Assembly: GCA_900547825.1 (NCBI GenBank)
Contig: URII01000023.1
Location: 1-35,150 of the forward strand
Length of the DNA stretch: 35,150 nt
Origin: an uncultured Porphyromonadaceae bacterium
GTDB lineage: Bacteria; Bacteroidota; Bacteroidia; Bacteroidales; Muribaculaceae
Direction of reading: 5' to 3'
The notes under the pieces are model-generated. The model did no database searches. It worked only from the letters and a program-made list of their open reading frames with translations, and was not told where the DNA came from. Positions 22,987 through 31,435 of this stretch are shown here, one piece after another (within the stretch, counting starts at the first letter, position 1; every line of letters starts with the position of its first letter). The translations under genes and the position numbers were made by a program.

Positions 22987-23981
22987 AATTCCTCGCTATA
23001 AATGAGGTTTAATATCGTTTGTCCCACAGCTTTAAGCGAGCCGCGGTCTATACTTCCCATATCATCGGAAAGAGTGTGCCACGTGGCCGGAAAAGTATGT
23101 GTATGGATATTGTTGGTTTCTATAACATCCACACAGGGAATTCCGGCCTCATTTATATAAAGATGATCGTCAACCACCGATCCTGCAACTTCATTTATAA
23201 ATTTGGATCCATAACCTGAAGCCGCAGCCATCCGCCACACTTTATCCACTACCTGAGGGGCGTTAGAGTGTGATATGTATTCACGATGAAAGCGTGCGTC
23301 GCGTCCACCCACCATATCAAGCAAGACACCGTAGACAGGAAGCTCACCTTCATCATAGGGCATATCTTTGACCCACTGCTGGGTGCCGAGACACCATGTG
23401 TCATCACTATTGCCCCATGAGGATTGCATTCCCGAGTCCTCCAGATCGACAAAAAGCATATCCACTCCGATCTGAGGCTGATTTTTACCGATATGCCGGG
23501 CTATTTCAAGGAGCACGCCTACACCACTGCCGCCATCGTTGGCACCCGGGATAGGCATATTACGGTTTTCCTCCGTGGCCTCATTATCGGCCATGCCACG
23601 TGTGTCATAATGGGCAAGAAGCAATATACGCTTTTTCTGCTCGCCGTTGAACCGACCAAGAATATTCACACACTCATAGGATTTTCCGTCGTAAGTGGTG
23701 GCCGATGTGCGTTGCTCACTTACATCCGAGGCACCATATGAAGAAAGCCGTTCCTTTATGAACTTCTCGCACTTCAGATGGCCTTGTGAACCCGGATTAC
23801 GTGGCCCCATATCTACCTGAGCCTTGACCAGATTATAGGCTGAATCAGCATTAAAGACCGATTTCACCTGCGCCACGACGGAGTCAGCGGGCACATCGGA
23901 TGTGCGCTCCGGGCTCTTGGAAGCACATGACCAAAGTCCGAGACACACAAGAATGGCTGAATTATAGATCGTTAGCTTCAT
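22983..23981 (-). CDS. Glutaminyl-peptide cyclotransferase-like M28 lipoprotein
   Basis: A 332-residue lipoprotein: signal sequence with lipobox LWSC and lipidation Cys19. The rest is an M28-fold zinc enzyme most like bacterial type II glutaminyl cyclases, which turn N-terminal glutamine into pyroglutamate. Probable zinc ligands are Asp149 (PGANDGGSG), Glu181 (VDLEDSG) and His302 (TWHTLSDD). Other family marks are LLLAHYDTRG, DTWCLGTQQW and LLDMVGG. Bacteroidetes export many proteins with Gln at the mature N-terminus, so periplasmic cyclase activity fits. An M28 aminopeptidase is the alternative, but the single-zinc pattern and the WCLGTQ stretch favour the cyclase. First gene of a unit with sufE. 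Confidence 0.82.
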   Translation of the reverse strand: MKLTIYNSAILVCLGLWSCASKSPERTSDVPADSVVAQVKSVFNADSAYNLVKAQVDMGPRNPGSQGHLKCEKFIKERLSSYGASDVSEQRTSATTYDGKSYECVNILGRFNGEQKKRILLLAHYDTRGMADNEATEENRNMPIPGANDGGSGVGVLLEIARHIGKNQPQIGVDMLFVDLEDSGMQSSWGNSDDTWCLGTQQWVKDMPYDEGELPVYGVLLDMVGGRDARFHREYISHSNAPQVVDKVWRMAAASGYGSKFINEVAGSVVDDHLYINEAGIPCVDVIETNNIHTHTFPATWHTLSDDMGSIDRGSLKAVGQTILNLIYSEEL

Positions 23982-24006
23982 TACTTTTAATTTACACTCG
24001 TCCCTG

Positions 24007-24037
24007 CAAAGTTACAACAAAGTTACAATTCTGCAAA
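24007..24037 (-). promoter_or_regulatory. Promoter of the glutaminyl-cyclase-like gene and sufE
   Basis: TTTG at 24037-24034, a 19-bp spacer and TAACTTTG at 24014-24007 on the minus strand. A second TAACTTTG sits at 24025-24018, giving tandem -7 boxes 11 bp apart. Confidence 0.8.
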
Positions 24038-24065
24038 GATTTTGTGTAAAAATATTTTTTATGAA

Positions 24066-24098
24066 TTTGGCTTTGCTCTCGACTTATTCGTATCTTTG
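24066..24098 (+). promoter_or_regulatory. Distal promoter of aroE
   Basis: TTTG at 24066-24069, a 21-bp spacer and TATCTTTG at 24091-24098. The block 24078-24098 is repeated at 24152-24171 with one base inserted and one changed, so aroE appears to have duplicated -7 regions. Confidence 0.6.
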
Positions 24099-24110
24099 AC
24101 TTCGTCTTAT

Positions 24111-24173
24111 ATACTCACGCTCGGCAAAATTCAAGCGAGCTTGATTTTGCCCTCGCTTATTCGTATATTTGCA
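24111..24173 (+). repeat. 63-bp promoter-bearing repeat, copy 2 (upstream of aroE)
   Basis: Inverted copy of 630-692 with one mismatch (the base before TTTG in the -7 box). It holds the 29-bp imperfect palindrome at 24123-24151 and the proximal aroE promoter. Matching stops sharply at both ends relative to copy 1, as expected of a discrete repeat rather than of a conserved gene neighbourhood. Confidence 0.9.
24141..24171 (+). promoter_or_regulatory. Proximal promoter of aroE
   Basis: TTG at 24141-24143, a 20-bp spacer and TATATTTG at 24164-24171, the same geometry as the der promoter. The transcript start would be about 15 nt upstream of the aroE ATG. Confidence 0.75.
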
Positions 24174-24191
24174 ATCGAAATTTTTTATCCG

Positions 24192-24944
24192 ATGAAACGC
24201 ATTGAGAAACTTTACGGACTGATAGGTTATCCTCTTACACATTCGTTCTCACAGCAGTATTTCAACACCAAGTTCGAGGCCGAATCCATTCCGGCCCGAT
24301 ATGAGAATTTCGAGATCGCCGATATAAAGCTGCTGAGGGATGTGATCAGCTCACACCCTGATCTCAACGGGCTTAACGTCACGATTCCCTATAAAGAACA
24401 GATAATACCTTTCTTAGACGAAATCGACGAAGATGCTGCCGAAATAGGTGCTGTAAATGTGGTGAAATTCATTCGCTCAGGCAACAAACTGCGACTCAAG
24501 GGTTTTAACTCGGATTGCATGGGGTTTCAAAACACACTCGGGCCGCTGCTCACGCCCGCAAGGAACAAAGCGCTGATATTAGGCACTGGCGGAGCCGCAA
24601 AAGCAGTGTGCCGGGCTTTGACAAACTGCGGAGTGGAATGCAGTTTTGTTTCGCGCACACCTGCTTCAGGCCAGCTTTCGTACGGAGATCTGAACGAGGA
24701 TATAATGGGAAGTCACAAAATAATTGTCAACACCACTCCATTGGGTATGTACCCCCATGTGGATGAAGCTCCCGACATTCCATATGAGATGCTTACGGCT
24801 GACCATATCTGCTATGACCTTCTTTATAATCCGGACGTGACTATGTTCATGCGCCGCGCCGCAGCTCATGGAGCCGAAGTGAAAAACGGACTTGAGATGC
24901 TATTGCTCCAGGCATTCGCGTCCTGGGACATATGGCAACGCTGA
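24192..24944 (+). CDS. aroE: Shikimate dehydrogenase
   Basis: Reduces 3-dehydroshikimate to shikimate with NADPH. I start at ATG 24192 (MKRIEKLYGLIGYPLTHSFSQQYF), giving 250 residues. The open frame extends upstream to 24042 but that part covers the promoter repeat and is not coding. Motifs seen are the GYPLTHSFS shikimate-binding entry, the catalytic lysine in NVTIPYKEQ, the catalytic aspartate in GFNSDCMGF, and the NADP loop LGTGGAAKAV. The last codons overlap the start of the comEC gene by 13 bp, so the two are probably co-translated. Confidence 0.95.
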   Translation: MKRIEKLYGLIGYPLTHSFSQQYFNTKFEAESIPARYENFEIADIKLLRDVISSHPDLNGLNVTIPYKEQIIPFLDEIDEDAAEIGAVNVVKFIRSGNKLRLKGFNSDCMGFQNTLGPLLTPARNKALILGTGGAAKAVCRALTNCGVECSFVSRTPASGQLSYGDLNEDIMGSHKIIVNTTPLGMYPHVDEAPDIPYEMLTADHICYDLLYNPDVTMFMRRAAAHGAEVKNGLEMLLLQAFASWDIWQR

Positions 24945-26968
24945 GAGTTCCGCCATCAGTTCCGCTGCTTGCCCCTACAGCAGCATTTGCAGCCGGAATA
25001 TTGCTTTCCGGCCTAAGCATGCCGATATGGGCCGGATTGGGTATTCTGATATGCGGAAGCATTGTATTTCTGCTGACACGGCGCGTTTATCCGGCAATGT
25101 TGCTGCTTATAACGGGATCCGGACTGGCCGAAGGGTTCATGACAGCTCCACCGGAAACCGCACCTGATTTTTCGAATGAGTGTGTAACATTGTCAGGGAT
25201 CATAACCGAAGTACATGATACGGACAACACAATAACTGCCGAGGTGGTGACGGACAGCTGCGGAATAAATCCGGCAGCTATGGAACATTACCGGAACTTC
25301 AATCTGCATCTTATATTTCCGGAAAGCCCGGAAACGCCCATAACCCCATATGCCCGCATAACATGGACTGCTCCGGTGACGCCTTTGACCCCACGCCCGG
25401 CGATATCGGCCATAGATCATGATAAGATTCTAAGAGATAAGGGGTTTGCCGGAAAAGCATTCGTACGCAATAAAGACATCATAAGGATAGATCCGGGCAG
25501 AGGACCAATACCTATGATAATGCAAACGCGGAGGGAGGCCGAACGTGTGTTATTCGACACCGATATGCTTCCCGGGGCAAAATCGTTCGTGGCCGCCACG
25601 GTGTTCGGCGACACATCATATATGGACGAAGAGTCGCGCCGACGCTATTCATCGGCGGGAATAGCACATATACTTGCCATAAGCGGAACCCATGTGGCCG
25701 TGTTGATAATGATTCTTTCCATTGTGCTCCTGCCATTGAACATGGGAAGATGGAAGATAGCCAAAACCGCCATAACATTAGCTGCGGTATGGGCCTACTG
25801 CTGCTTCACGGGTATGTCGCCTCCGGCTGTGAGGGCTGCTATAATGGCTTCGGTATTTATCCCTATCGCTCTCATACAGCGCCGCCATTCGCCCCTGAAC
25901 TCGCTCTGCCTTGCTGCTCTGATAATCCTTATAGCAGATCCGCGGCTTATATATGATATGGGGACACAACTGTCATTCTGTGCAGTGGCGGGGATCATTA
26001 TGCTCGGCAACAGGATGGTAAAACATATTCCCCGGAGAAAAAGACTGATTTATGTTCCGGCACAATTTGTGGCCACTACCCTATCGGCTGTGGCGGCAAC
26101 AGCTCCGTTGGCTGCATATTATATCCATTCGGTGCCTATTCTTTTTATTCCGGCCACTCTCACTGCCACATTGCTGCTTCCTCCGCTATTTATCATTACA
26201 GGCTTAGTACTAATAGCCAACTATATAGGGATCGACTGTCAGATTGCAACAGCTGCAATAAACGGAATATATGAGTCGATAGACTATGTGGCAACGACAA
26301 CAGCATCAATACCGGGAACAAGCGTTACAGGCATATATTTCAGCGCATGGTGCATTGTGCCATGGTATGTGGCGTTGACGGTATTGGCGGTGTGGCTGCG
26401 CACCCGGCGCCCGGCTCTGATATGGTTCGCCGGGCTGTCGGCCGCATTGTCGGTGGTGCTGATCCCGCTAAGCGCGCCCAAAGCTCCATACAGCCAGATA
26501 ACAGTCAACAGCCGGGCTAAAGGCACCGTATTGCTGATCAAGAATGGCAAAGAACTGCACTGCATGCCGATATCCTTAAAGGGCGACACACTGTGGGTGA
26601 TGGAGGATATAAAGCATGATTACTCCGACTACATGGCAGTCAACGGGATCGATTCACTGAAATTTGCAAGACGTCCCCAAGGAGATATGATAGAATTAGG
26701 AGACAAGATATTAGCCATTGCCCGCACTCCGGAAGTAACTGCAGAGAGGAGCGTAAAAGCGGATTACCTGTATATAGGCGGGGATGTCAGATCGCGTTCA
26801 ATATCGCGCTATCTGAGGAGATGGAGGCCCGACACAGTGATGATCGGGGCCGATGTAAATATCAACAGACTCAGAGCCTATATGGCGGAATGCGATTCGG
26901 CCCGCTGCCCCGTGATAGACATGCGCGAAGCGTCAGAATGGCAGAGGGCCGTCGGAGCTTCCCGCTGA
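24932..26968 (+). CDS. ComEC/Rec2-family membrane protein
   Basis: A 678-residue inner-membrane protein of the ComEC channel family, which takes up single-stranded DNA in competent bacteria. Visible regions are two hydrophobic helices and a small beta domain (DUF4131-like, about 20-190), then the Competence domain with AISGTHVAVLIMILSIVLLPLN (about residue 250) and the FTGMSPPAVRAAIMASVF stretch (about 292), followed by several membrane helices. The C-terminal 170 residues are soluble and resemble a reduced beta-lactamase-like domain but lack the HxHxDH metal motif. Starts within aroE. Ends 36 bp into the dnaB coding region on the other strand. Confidence 0.88.
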   Translation: MATLRVPPSVPLLAPTAAFAAGILLSGLSMPIWAGLGILICGSIVFLLTRRVYPAMLLLITGSGLAEGFMTAPPETAPDFSNECVTLSGIITEVHDTDNTITAEVVTDSCGINPAAMEHYRNFNLHLIFPESPETPITPYARITWTAPVTPLTPRPAISAIDHDKILRDKGFAGKAFVRNKDIIRIDPGRGPIPMIMQTRREAERVLFDTDMLPGAKSFVAATVFGDTSYMDEESRRRYSSAGIAHILAISGTHVAVLIMILSIVLLPLNMGRWKIAKTAITLAAVWAYCCFTGMSPPAVRAAIMASVFIPIALIQRRHSPLNSLCLAALIILIADPRLIYDMGTQLSFCAVAGIIMLGNRMVKHIPRRKRLIYVPAQFVATTLSAVAATAPLAAYYIHSVPILFIPATLTATLLLPPLFIITGLVLIANYIGIDCQIATAAINGIYESIDYVATTTASIPGTSVTGIYFSAWCIVPWYVALTVLAVWLRTRRPALIWFAGLSAALSVVLIPLSAPKAPYSQITVNSRAKGTVLLIKNGKELHCMPISLKGDTLWVMEDIKHDYSDYMAVNGIDSLKFARRPQGDMIELGDKILAIARTPEVTAERSVKADYLYIGGDVRSRSISRYLRRWRPDTVMIGADVNINRLRAYMAECDSARCPVIDMREASEWQRAVGASR

Positions 26969-28507
26969 AAGATCGACACTGCCGCCACCAAACGCCGGTG
27001 CCGGAGCGCCAAAGTCAGGCGCCCCACCCTCAGCCGGACGGTTGTTGAGACTCGAGCCAACGGTATTTTCCGAAAATCCGCCGTCCTCAGTCCAGTTTTC
27101 GAAACGGGCGAAAGAGGCGCGGAAACGCATTTTCACATCGTCAACGCTACCGCTTCGGTGTTTTGCCACTATAAATTCAGCAAGACCACGGATGTCATTT
27201 CCGGCTGCATCCACAGCAGAGCGGGTATAATATTCGGGACGGTGGATGAAGCATACTATGTCGGCGTCCTGCTCTATGGCGCCCGACTCACGGAGGTCGC
27301 TGAGCTGCGGGCGCTTACCCTCCTTGGAGTCGCCACGCGACTCCACGCTTCGGTTGAGCTGCGACAGGGCCACGATGGGAATGTTCAGCTCCTTGGCCAA
27401 CTGCTTAAGGGAGCGGGAGATCATGCTCACCTCCTGCTCGCGCGAACCGAATTTCATGCCCGATGCGTTCATGAGCTGAAGGTAGTCGATGATTATGAAT
27501 TTCACATCATGCTCGCGCACAAGGCGGCGCGCCTTGGTGCGGAGTTCGAATATGGAAAGTGACGCGGTGTCGTCGATATAAAGAGGCGCACCATAGAGAT
27601 GTTTGAGGCGCGACATGAGCTTGTCCCACTCCACAGGGGTAAGCTGTCCGCTCTTGATCTTGTCGCCCGGAAGCTCCGCCACATTACTTATAAGACGGTT
27701 GACGAGCTGGAGATTGGACATTTCAAGCGAGAAAATAGCCACGGGTGTGTTGTAGTTGACGGCCATATTCTTAGCCATGGAGAGCACAAAAGCTGTCTTA
27801 CCCATAGCCGGGCGCGCGGCAATGATGATCAGATCGGAGTTCTGCCAGCCGGATGTGAGCTTGTCAAGGTCGTGGAACCCGGATTCGAGGCCGGAGAGGC
27901 CGGAGGTACGGTTGGCGGCATTCTGTATGGCAGTGAGCGCATTTCCTATGACAGGGTCGATCTGCGTCACATCCTTTTTCACATTACGTTGCGATATCTC
28001 GAAAAGCTTGCCTTCGGCTTCCTGAAGAAGGTCGTCAACGTCGTTGCTTTCGTCGAATGCCTTTGTCTCGATGTTGGAAGCAAAACTTATAAGCTCACGG
28101 GCAAGATATTTCTGGGCTACAATGCGGGCATGGAACTCCACGTTGGCAGCCGAAAGGACTTTGGAGGTAAGGGCTGTGACATAGGCGGGACCGCCGGCCT
28201 GATCGAGAGTGCCGTTAAGACGCAGCTGTTCGGTGACAGTGAGCATGTCGATGGGCCTCTGCGCCGCGCCAAGAGCCTGAACGGCCTCATATATGAGACG
28301 GTTGGAGGGCTCATAGAAGCATTCGGGCTTGAGGATATCGCACACGGTGGTGTAGGCGTCACGTTCAAGCATTAGTGCTCCGAGCACAGCCTCCTCAAGC
28401 TCTTTGTCGCGTGGAGCTTTGCGGCCGCCTATTTCAAGGATGGCCTGCTTCTCAAGTGATGAGGACTGCCGGGAGGTGCTGAAGTTCTGTCGTGTGGCTG
28501 GGGGCAT
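26933..28507 (-). CDS. dnaB: Replicative DNA helicase
   Basis: The ring helicase of the replication fork. The 524-residue product has the N-terminal primase-interaction domain (EEAVLGALMLERDAYTTVCDIL), a linker, and a RecA-like motor with Walker A RPAMGKTAF, Walker B FIIIDYLQLM, the SREQEVSMISRSLKQLAKEL segment and the arginine-finger region DLRESGAIEQDADIV. No intein is present. The tail after about residue 475 is low-complexity (Gly, Ala, Pro) and ends DGPLPF. The ATG is at 28507-28505. The 3' end overlaps the comEC gene tail to tail by 36 bp with no terminator between them. Confidence 0.96.
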   Translation of the reverse strand: MPPATRQNFSTSRQSSSLEKQAILEIGGRKAPRDKELEEAVLGALMLERDAYTTVCDILKPECFYEPSNRLIYEAVQALGAAQRPIDMLTVTEQLRLNGTLDQAGGPAYVTALTSKVLSAANVEFHARIVAQKYLARELISFASNIETKAFDESNDVDDLLQEAEGKLFEISQRNVKKDVTQIDPVIGNALTAIQNAANRTSGLSGLESGFHDLDKLTSGWQNSDLIIIAARPAMGKTAFVLSMAKNMAVNYNTPVAIFSLEMSNLQLVNRLISNVAELPGDKIKSGQLTPVEWDKLMSRLKHLYGAPLYIDDTASLSIFELRTKARRLVREHDVKFIIIDYLQLMNASGMKFGSREQEVSMISRSLKQLAKELNIPIVALSQLNRSVESRGDSKEGKRPQLSDLRESGAIEQDADIVCFIHRPEYYTRSAVDAAGNDIRGLAEFIVAKHRSGSVDDVKMRFRASFARFENWTEDGGFSENTVGSSLNNRPAEGGAPDFGAPAPAFGGGSVDLSAGSSDGPLPF

Positions 28508-28559
28508 ATGATGGTTGCGGTTATATCTGTTATGAGGTAATGTCCGGTTATCGGGGCTA

Positions 28560-28567
28560 CAAAAGTA
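28560..28567 (-). promoter_or_regulatory. -7 element upstream of dnaB
   Basis: TACTTTTG on the minus strand at 28567-28560, about 53 nt before the ATG. There is no clear -33 partner. It is only 13 bp from the divergent ispE -7 box, so the two promoters must compete or be coordinated. Confidence 0.5.
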
Positions 28568-28580
28568 GGCAAAAAAATCG

Positions 28581-28588
28581 TAACTTTG
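28581..28588 (+). promoter_or_regulatory. -7 element upstream of ispE
   Basis: TAACTTTG at 28581-28588, followed by C; the -33 element is not recognisable. The predicted transcript would begin about 15 nt before ATG 28610. Confidence 0.55.
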
Positions 28589-28609
28589 CGGCCTAATGCG
28601 TATAGTTAT

Positions 28610-29434
28610 ATGATACTTTTTCCAAACTGCAAGATCAATATCGGACTGGATATTCTGTCACAGCGTCCTGACGGGTATCATGAGCTTGCCACGGCTATGG
28701 TTCCTGTGGACTGGTGTGATGTGCTTGAAATAGTTCCGGCCAACGGGCATAAGGGAGCCAGGCTGCACGTGTCGGGACGCGCGGTTGACTGCCCCCCGGA
28801 AAAAAACCTCGTAATGAAGGCTTATAACAGATTTACAGAGGCTGCCGGACCTATGGATGTGGACATATACCTGCGCAAGATAATACCTGACGGAGCGGGG
28901 CTGGGCGGAGGGTCGTCGGACGCCGCCTATACTCTGAGAGGGCTTAACTCCATGGCAGGAGCTCCGTTGGATACCGCCGAACTGGAACACATAGCCGGCC
29001 TGATAGGTGCTGACTGCCCGTTTTTCATAAAATCACAGCCTGTGCTGGCCACAGGTACGGGGACACAGCTCACTCCGATAGAGCTGCCGCAGATAAAGGG
29101 TTGCCATGCCGTGATAGTGAAGCCTCCCCACAGTGTTTCCACGGCCGAAGCCTATTCAATGGTGGAATGTGCGGTGCCGCAGGTAAATCTGGCCACGCTG
29201 CTTGCCATGCCTATGGAGGAATGGAAAGGGCGGATAAAGAATGATTTCGAACCGTCTGTGGCACATCGACTGCCGGAAATAGAGACATTAAAGGACACAT
29301 TTTACGAGGCCGGAGCCGTGTATTCTGCCATGAGCGGTTCGGGGTCTGCCGTTTTTGGCATATTCACGGCTGACACCGTGTCAGTAGACATAGCGTTGCC
29401 TCCGGAATATGTGGTGTGGCAGGGACGTTTATAG
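28610..29434 (+). CDS. ispE: 4-diphosphocytidyl-2-C-methyl-D-erythritol kinase
   Basis: IspE phosphorylates CDP-ME in the MEP isoprenoid pathway. I start at ATG 28610 (MILFPNCKINIGLDIL, 274 residues). The open frame runs further upstream to a TTG at 28586, but that TTG lies in the -7 promoter box. GHMP-kinase marks are NCKINIGLDILSQRPDGYHEL at the N-terminus, the ATP loop PDGAGLGGGSSDAA (about residues 89-102) and the C-terminal MSGSGSAVFGIF. It is divergent from dnaB with about 100 bp between start codons. Confidence 0.95.
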   Translation: MILFPNCKINIGLDILSQRPDGYHELATAMVPVDWCDVLEIVPANGHKGARLHVSGRAVDCPPEKNLVMKAYNRFTEAAGPMDVDIYLRKIIPDGAGLGGGSSDAAYTLRGLNSMAGAPLDTAELEHIAGLIGADCPFFIKSQPVLATGTGTQLTPIELPQIKGCHAVIVKPPHSVSTAEAYSMVECAVPQVNLATLLAMPMEEWKGRIKNDFEPSVAHRLPEIETLKDTFYEAGAVYSAMSGSGSAVFGIFTADTVSVDIALPPEYVVWQGRL

Positions 29435-29522
29435 TTTATCCATTGAACGTTAGCGCACTTTCGGATGTTATAGAGTATGAACTTTGGCAATCTTTTTGAA
29501 TGCTTAAAAAAGAGTGACCTCT

Positions 29523-30143
29523 ATGAAAAAGAAACGACTGAAATTTAAAACCCGCAATATGAAGGACAATAACAAAAACACTCATGACATGCCGGAAAAG
29601 GCAGAGATGGATGACGTGGAAGTGATTGACGACATACCAGAAGCAGCTGATGAGACTCAGGATAATCCGATGACCGAAGAGAACGACCTCGAGGCAAAGG
29701 TGAACGAGCTTCAGGCCGCACTTGACAAGGAGAAGAAAGAGTATCTCTTCCTCATGGCTGAGTTTGACAACTTCCGCAAACGCAATCTGAAAGAACGCGG
29801 AGAGCTGATAAAAAATGCTGCCGAAAGCGCCATGAAGGGGTTGCTGCCTATAGTGGACGATTTCGAGCGCGGCCTTGAAGCGGCACGCAAATCCGATGAC
29901 GCAGCCGCCATACGCGAGGGTATGGAGCTGATATATAACAAACTGATAAAGTATCTCGCCCAGAATGGCGTGAAGCCCATTGAAAGCACCGGAACTGTTT
30001 TCGATCCGGAGCTGCATGAAGCCATAGCCATGGTGCCGGTGGAGGACGAATCAATGAAAGGCAAGGTAATAGACACCCCCACGAAGGGCTACACTATAAA
30101 CGACAAGGTGCTGCGGCACGCAAAAGTGGCCGTAGGACAATAA
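29523..30143 (+). CDS. grpE: Nucleotide exchange factor GrpE
   Basis: GrpE releases ADP from DnaK and works with DnaJ. The product from ATG 29523 is 206 residues; ATG 29559 (MKDNNKNTHDM) is an alternative start. An acidic, disordered N-terminus is followed by a long coiled coil (about 60-105; LFLMAEFDNFRKRNLKERGEL) and the C-terminal beta domain with GTVFDPELHEAIAMVPVED and NDKVLRHAKVAVGQ. It is 44 bp upstream of dnaJ. The dnaK gene is not in the window. I see no CIRCE or HrcA-type operator. The 88-bp gap after ispE holds only a one-mismatch -7 box (GAACTTTG at 29479-29486). Confidence 0.94.
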   Translation: MKKKRLKFKTRNMKDNNKNTHDMPEKAEMDDVEVIDDIPEAADETQDNPMTEENDLEAKVNELQAALDKEKKEYLFLMAEFDNFRKRNLKERGELIKNAAESAMKGLLPIVDDFERGLEAARKSDDAAAIREGMELIYNKLIKYLAQNGVKPIESTGTVFDPELHEAIAMVPVEDESMKGKVIDTPTKGYTINDKVLRHAKVAVGQ

Positions 30144-30187
30144 CAACCAAACGCATATCCGCGGCCCTTTAAACATATCCTAAAATT

Positions 30188-31363
30188 ATGGCTGAAAAAA
30201 GAGACTATTACGAAATACTTGGCGTAGGGAAAAGCGCCACTGACGATGAGCTGAAGAAGGCTTACCGCAAACTGGCGTTGAAATATCACCCTGACCGCAA
30301 TCCCGGCGACAAGGAGGCCGAAGAGAAATTCAAGGAGGCTGCCGAGGCCTATGACGTGCTGTCGAATCCCGAGAAGCGTCAGAAATATGATCAGTTCGGC
30401 CACTCCATGGGGCCGCAGGGATTTCCCGGCGGCGGGGGCGGATTCTATTCGTCAGGCGGAATGTCGATGGAGGACATATTCGCCCACTTCGGGGATATTT
30501 TCGGTGGCGGATTCGGCGGCATGGGCGGATTCGAGAGCGCCGGCGGCCGTTCGCGCCGCCAGTCGCCATTGCGCCGCAAAGGCACCGACCTGCGCATAAA
30601 GGTGAAACTCACGCTGAAGGATATAGCCGAAGGTGTGAGCAAGACGCTCAAGATACCGGCATTGGAGAAATGCCCCTACTGCAACGGCACCGGGGCAAAG
30701 GATGGCCGTGCGTTCTCAACATGCTCGACATGTCACGGACAGGGGTATGTGGTACACACCCAGCAAACCCCGTTCGGAGCCATGCAAACCGAGGGCGAGT
30801 GCCCTACGTGCCACGGCACCGGCAAACAGATCACGGAAAAATGTCCCCACTGCCACGGCGAGGGCCTTGTGCGCAAGGAGAAGACTGTTTCGTTCAACAT
30901 TCCGGCCGGAGTGCAGGACGGCATGGTGCTCACTGTGAGAGGTGAAGGAAATGCCTCGGCAGGTGACGGCCCCAACGGCGATCTGCTCGTGGTGATAGAA
31001 GAAATAAAGAATCCGGAACTGATACGCGACGGCAACGATGTGATATACAACCTGATGCTTGACTTCACCACTGCGGCTCTCGGAGGCTCGGTGGAGGTGC
31101 CGACCATCTCAGGTCGCGCAAGGCTGAAGATTGCTCCGGGAACACAGCCGGGCAAGGTGCTCCGTCTACGCGGCAAAGGACTCCCGTCGACCGAAGGCTA
31201 CGGCACGGGCGACGAGCTTATCAACGTCATGGTGTATGTGCCTGAATCGCTCACCGAGGCCGAGAAGCAGAAAATCGAAGCTCTGCGCGATGCTCCCGGA
31301 ATGAAGCCCACAGAATCGGCCAAAGAGCGCATTTTCTCAAAGTTGCGCCATATATTCGACTGA
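30188..31363 (+). CDS. dnaJ: Chaperone protein DnaJ
   Basis: Full-length type I DnaJ of 391 residues: J domain with HPD at 34-36, a Gly/Phe-rich linker (about 75-120), a zinc domain with four CxxCxGxG units (CPYCNGTG, CSTCHGQG, CPTCHGTG, CPHCHGEG) and two C-terminal substrate-binding barrels. It stimulates DnaK ATPase and delivers substrates. It follows grpE closely and ends 20 bp before a strong terminator, so grpE-dnaJ form one transcript, possibly reading from ispE. Confidence 0.97.
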   Translation: MAEKRDYYEILGVGKSATDDELKKAYRKLALKYHPDRNPGDKEAEEKFKEAAEAYDVLSNPEKRQKYDQFGHSMGPQGFPGGGGGFYSSGGMSMEDIFAHFGDIFGGGFGGMGGFESAGGRSRRQSPLRRKGTDLRIKVKLTLKDIAEGVSKTLKIPALEKCPYCNGTGAKDGRAFSTCSTCHGQGYVVHTQQTPFGAMQTEGECPTCHGTGKQITEKCPHCHGEGLVRKEKTVSFNIPAGVQDGMVLTVRGEGNASAGDGPNGDLLVVIEEIKNPELIRDGNDVIYNLMLDFTTAALGGSVEVPTISGRARLKIAPGTQPGKVLRLRGKGLPSTEGYGTGDELINVMVYVPESLTEAEKQKIEALRDAPGMKPTESAKERIFSKLRHIFD

Positions 31364-31383
31364 GCGTAAATAATAACTTCTAT

Positions 31384-31422
31384 AAGAAGAGGCTGTGGCG
31401 GCACAGCCTCTTCTTGTTTTTT
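31384..31422 (+). terminator. Intrinsic terminator of grpE-dnaJ
   Basis: A 14-bp perfect stem (31384-31397 with 31402-31415) around a GCGG tetraloop, followed by GTTTTTT. It lies between the convergent dnaJ and GH13 genes. The opposite strand reads TATA after the stem, so termination there is less sure. Confidence 0.92.
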
Positions 31423-31435
31423 ATACATTGCAATT

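Noticed and set aside
24042..24191. 50-codon upstream extension of aroE
   Set aside because: It translates the promoter repeat; homologues begin at MKRIEKLYG (24192), which lies just after the predicted transcription start.
29437..29448. 12-bp match (TATCCATTGAAC) between the ispE 3' flank and the tRNA-Arg D arm
   Set aside because: Considered as a tRNA-derived attachment site remnant, but it is short, no integrase is near, and the match does not extend.
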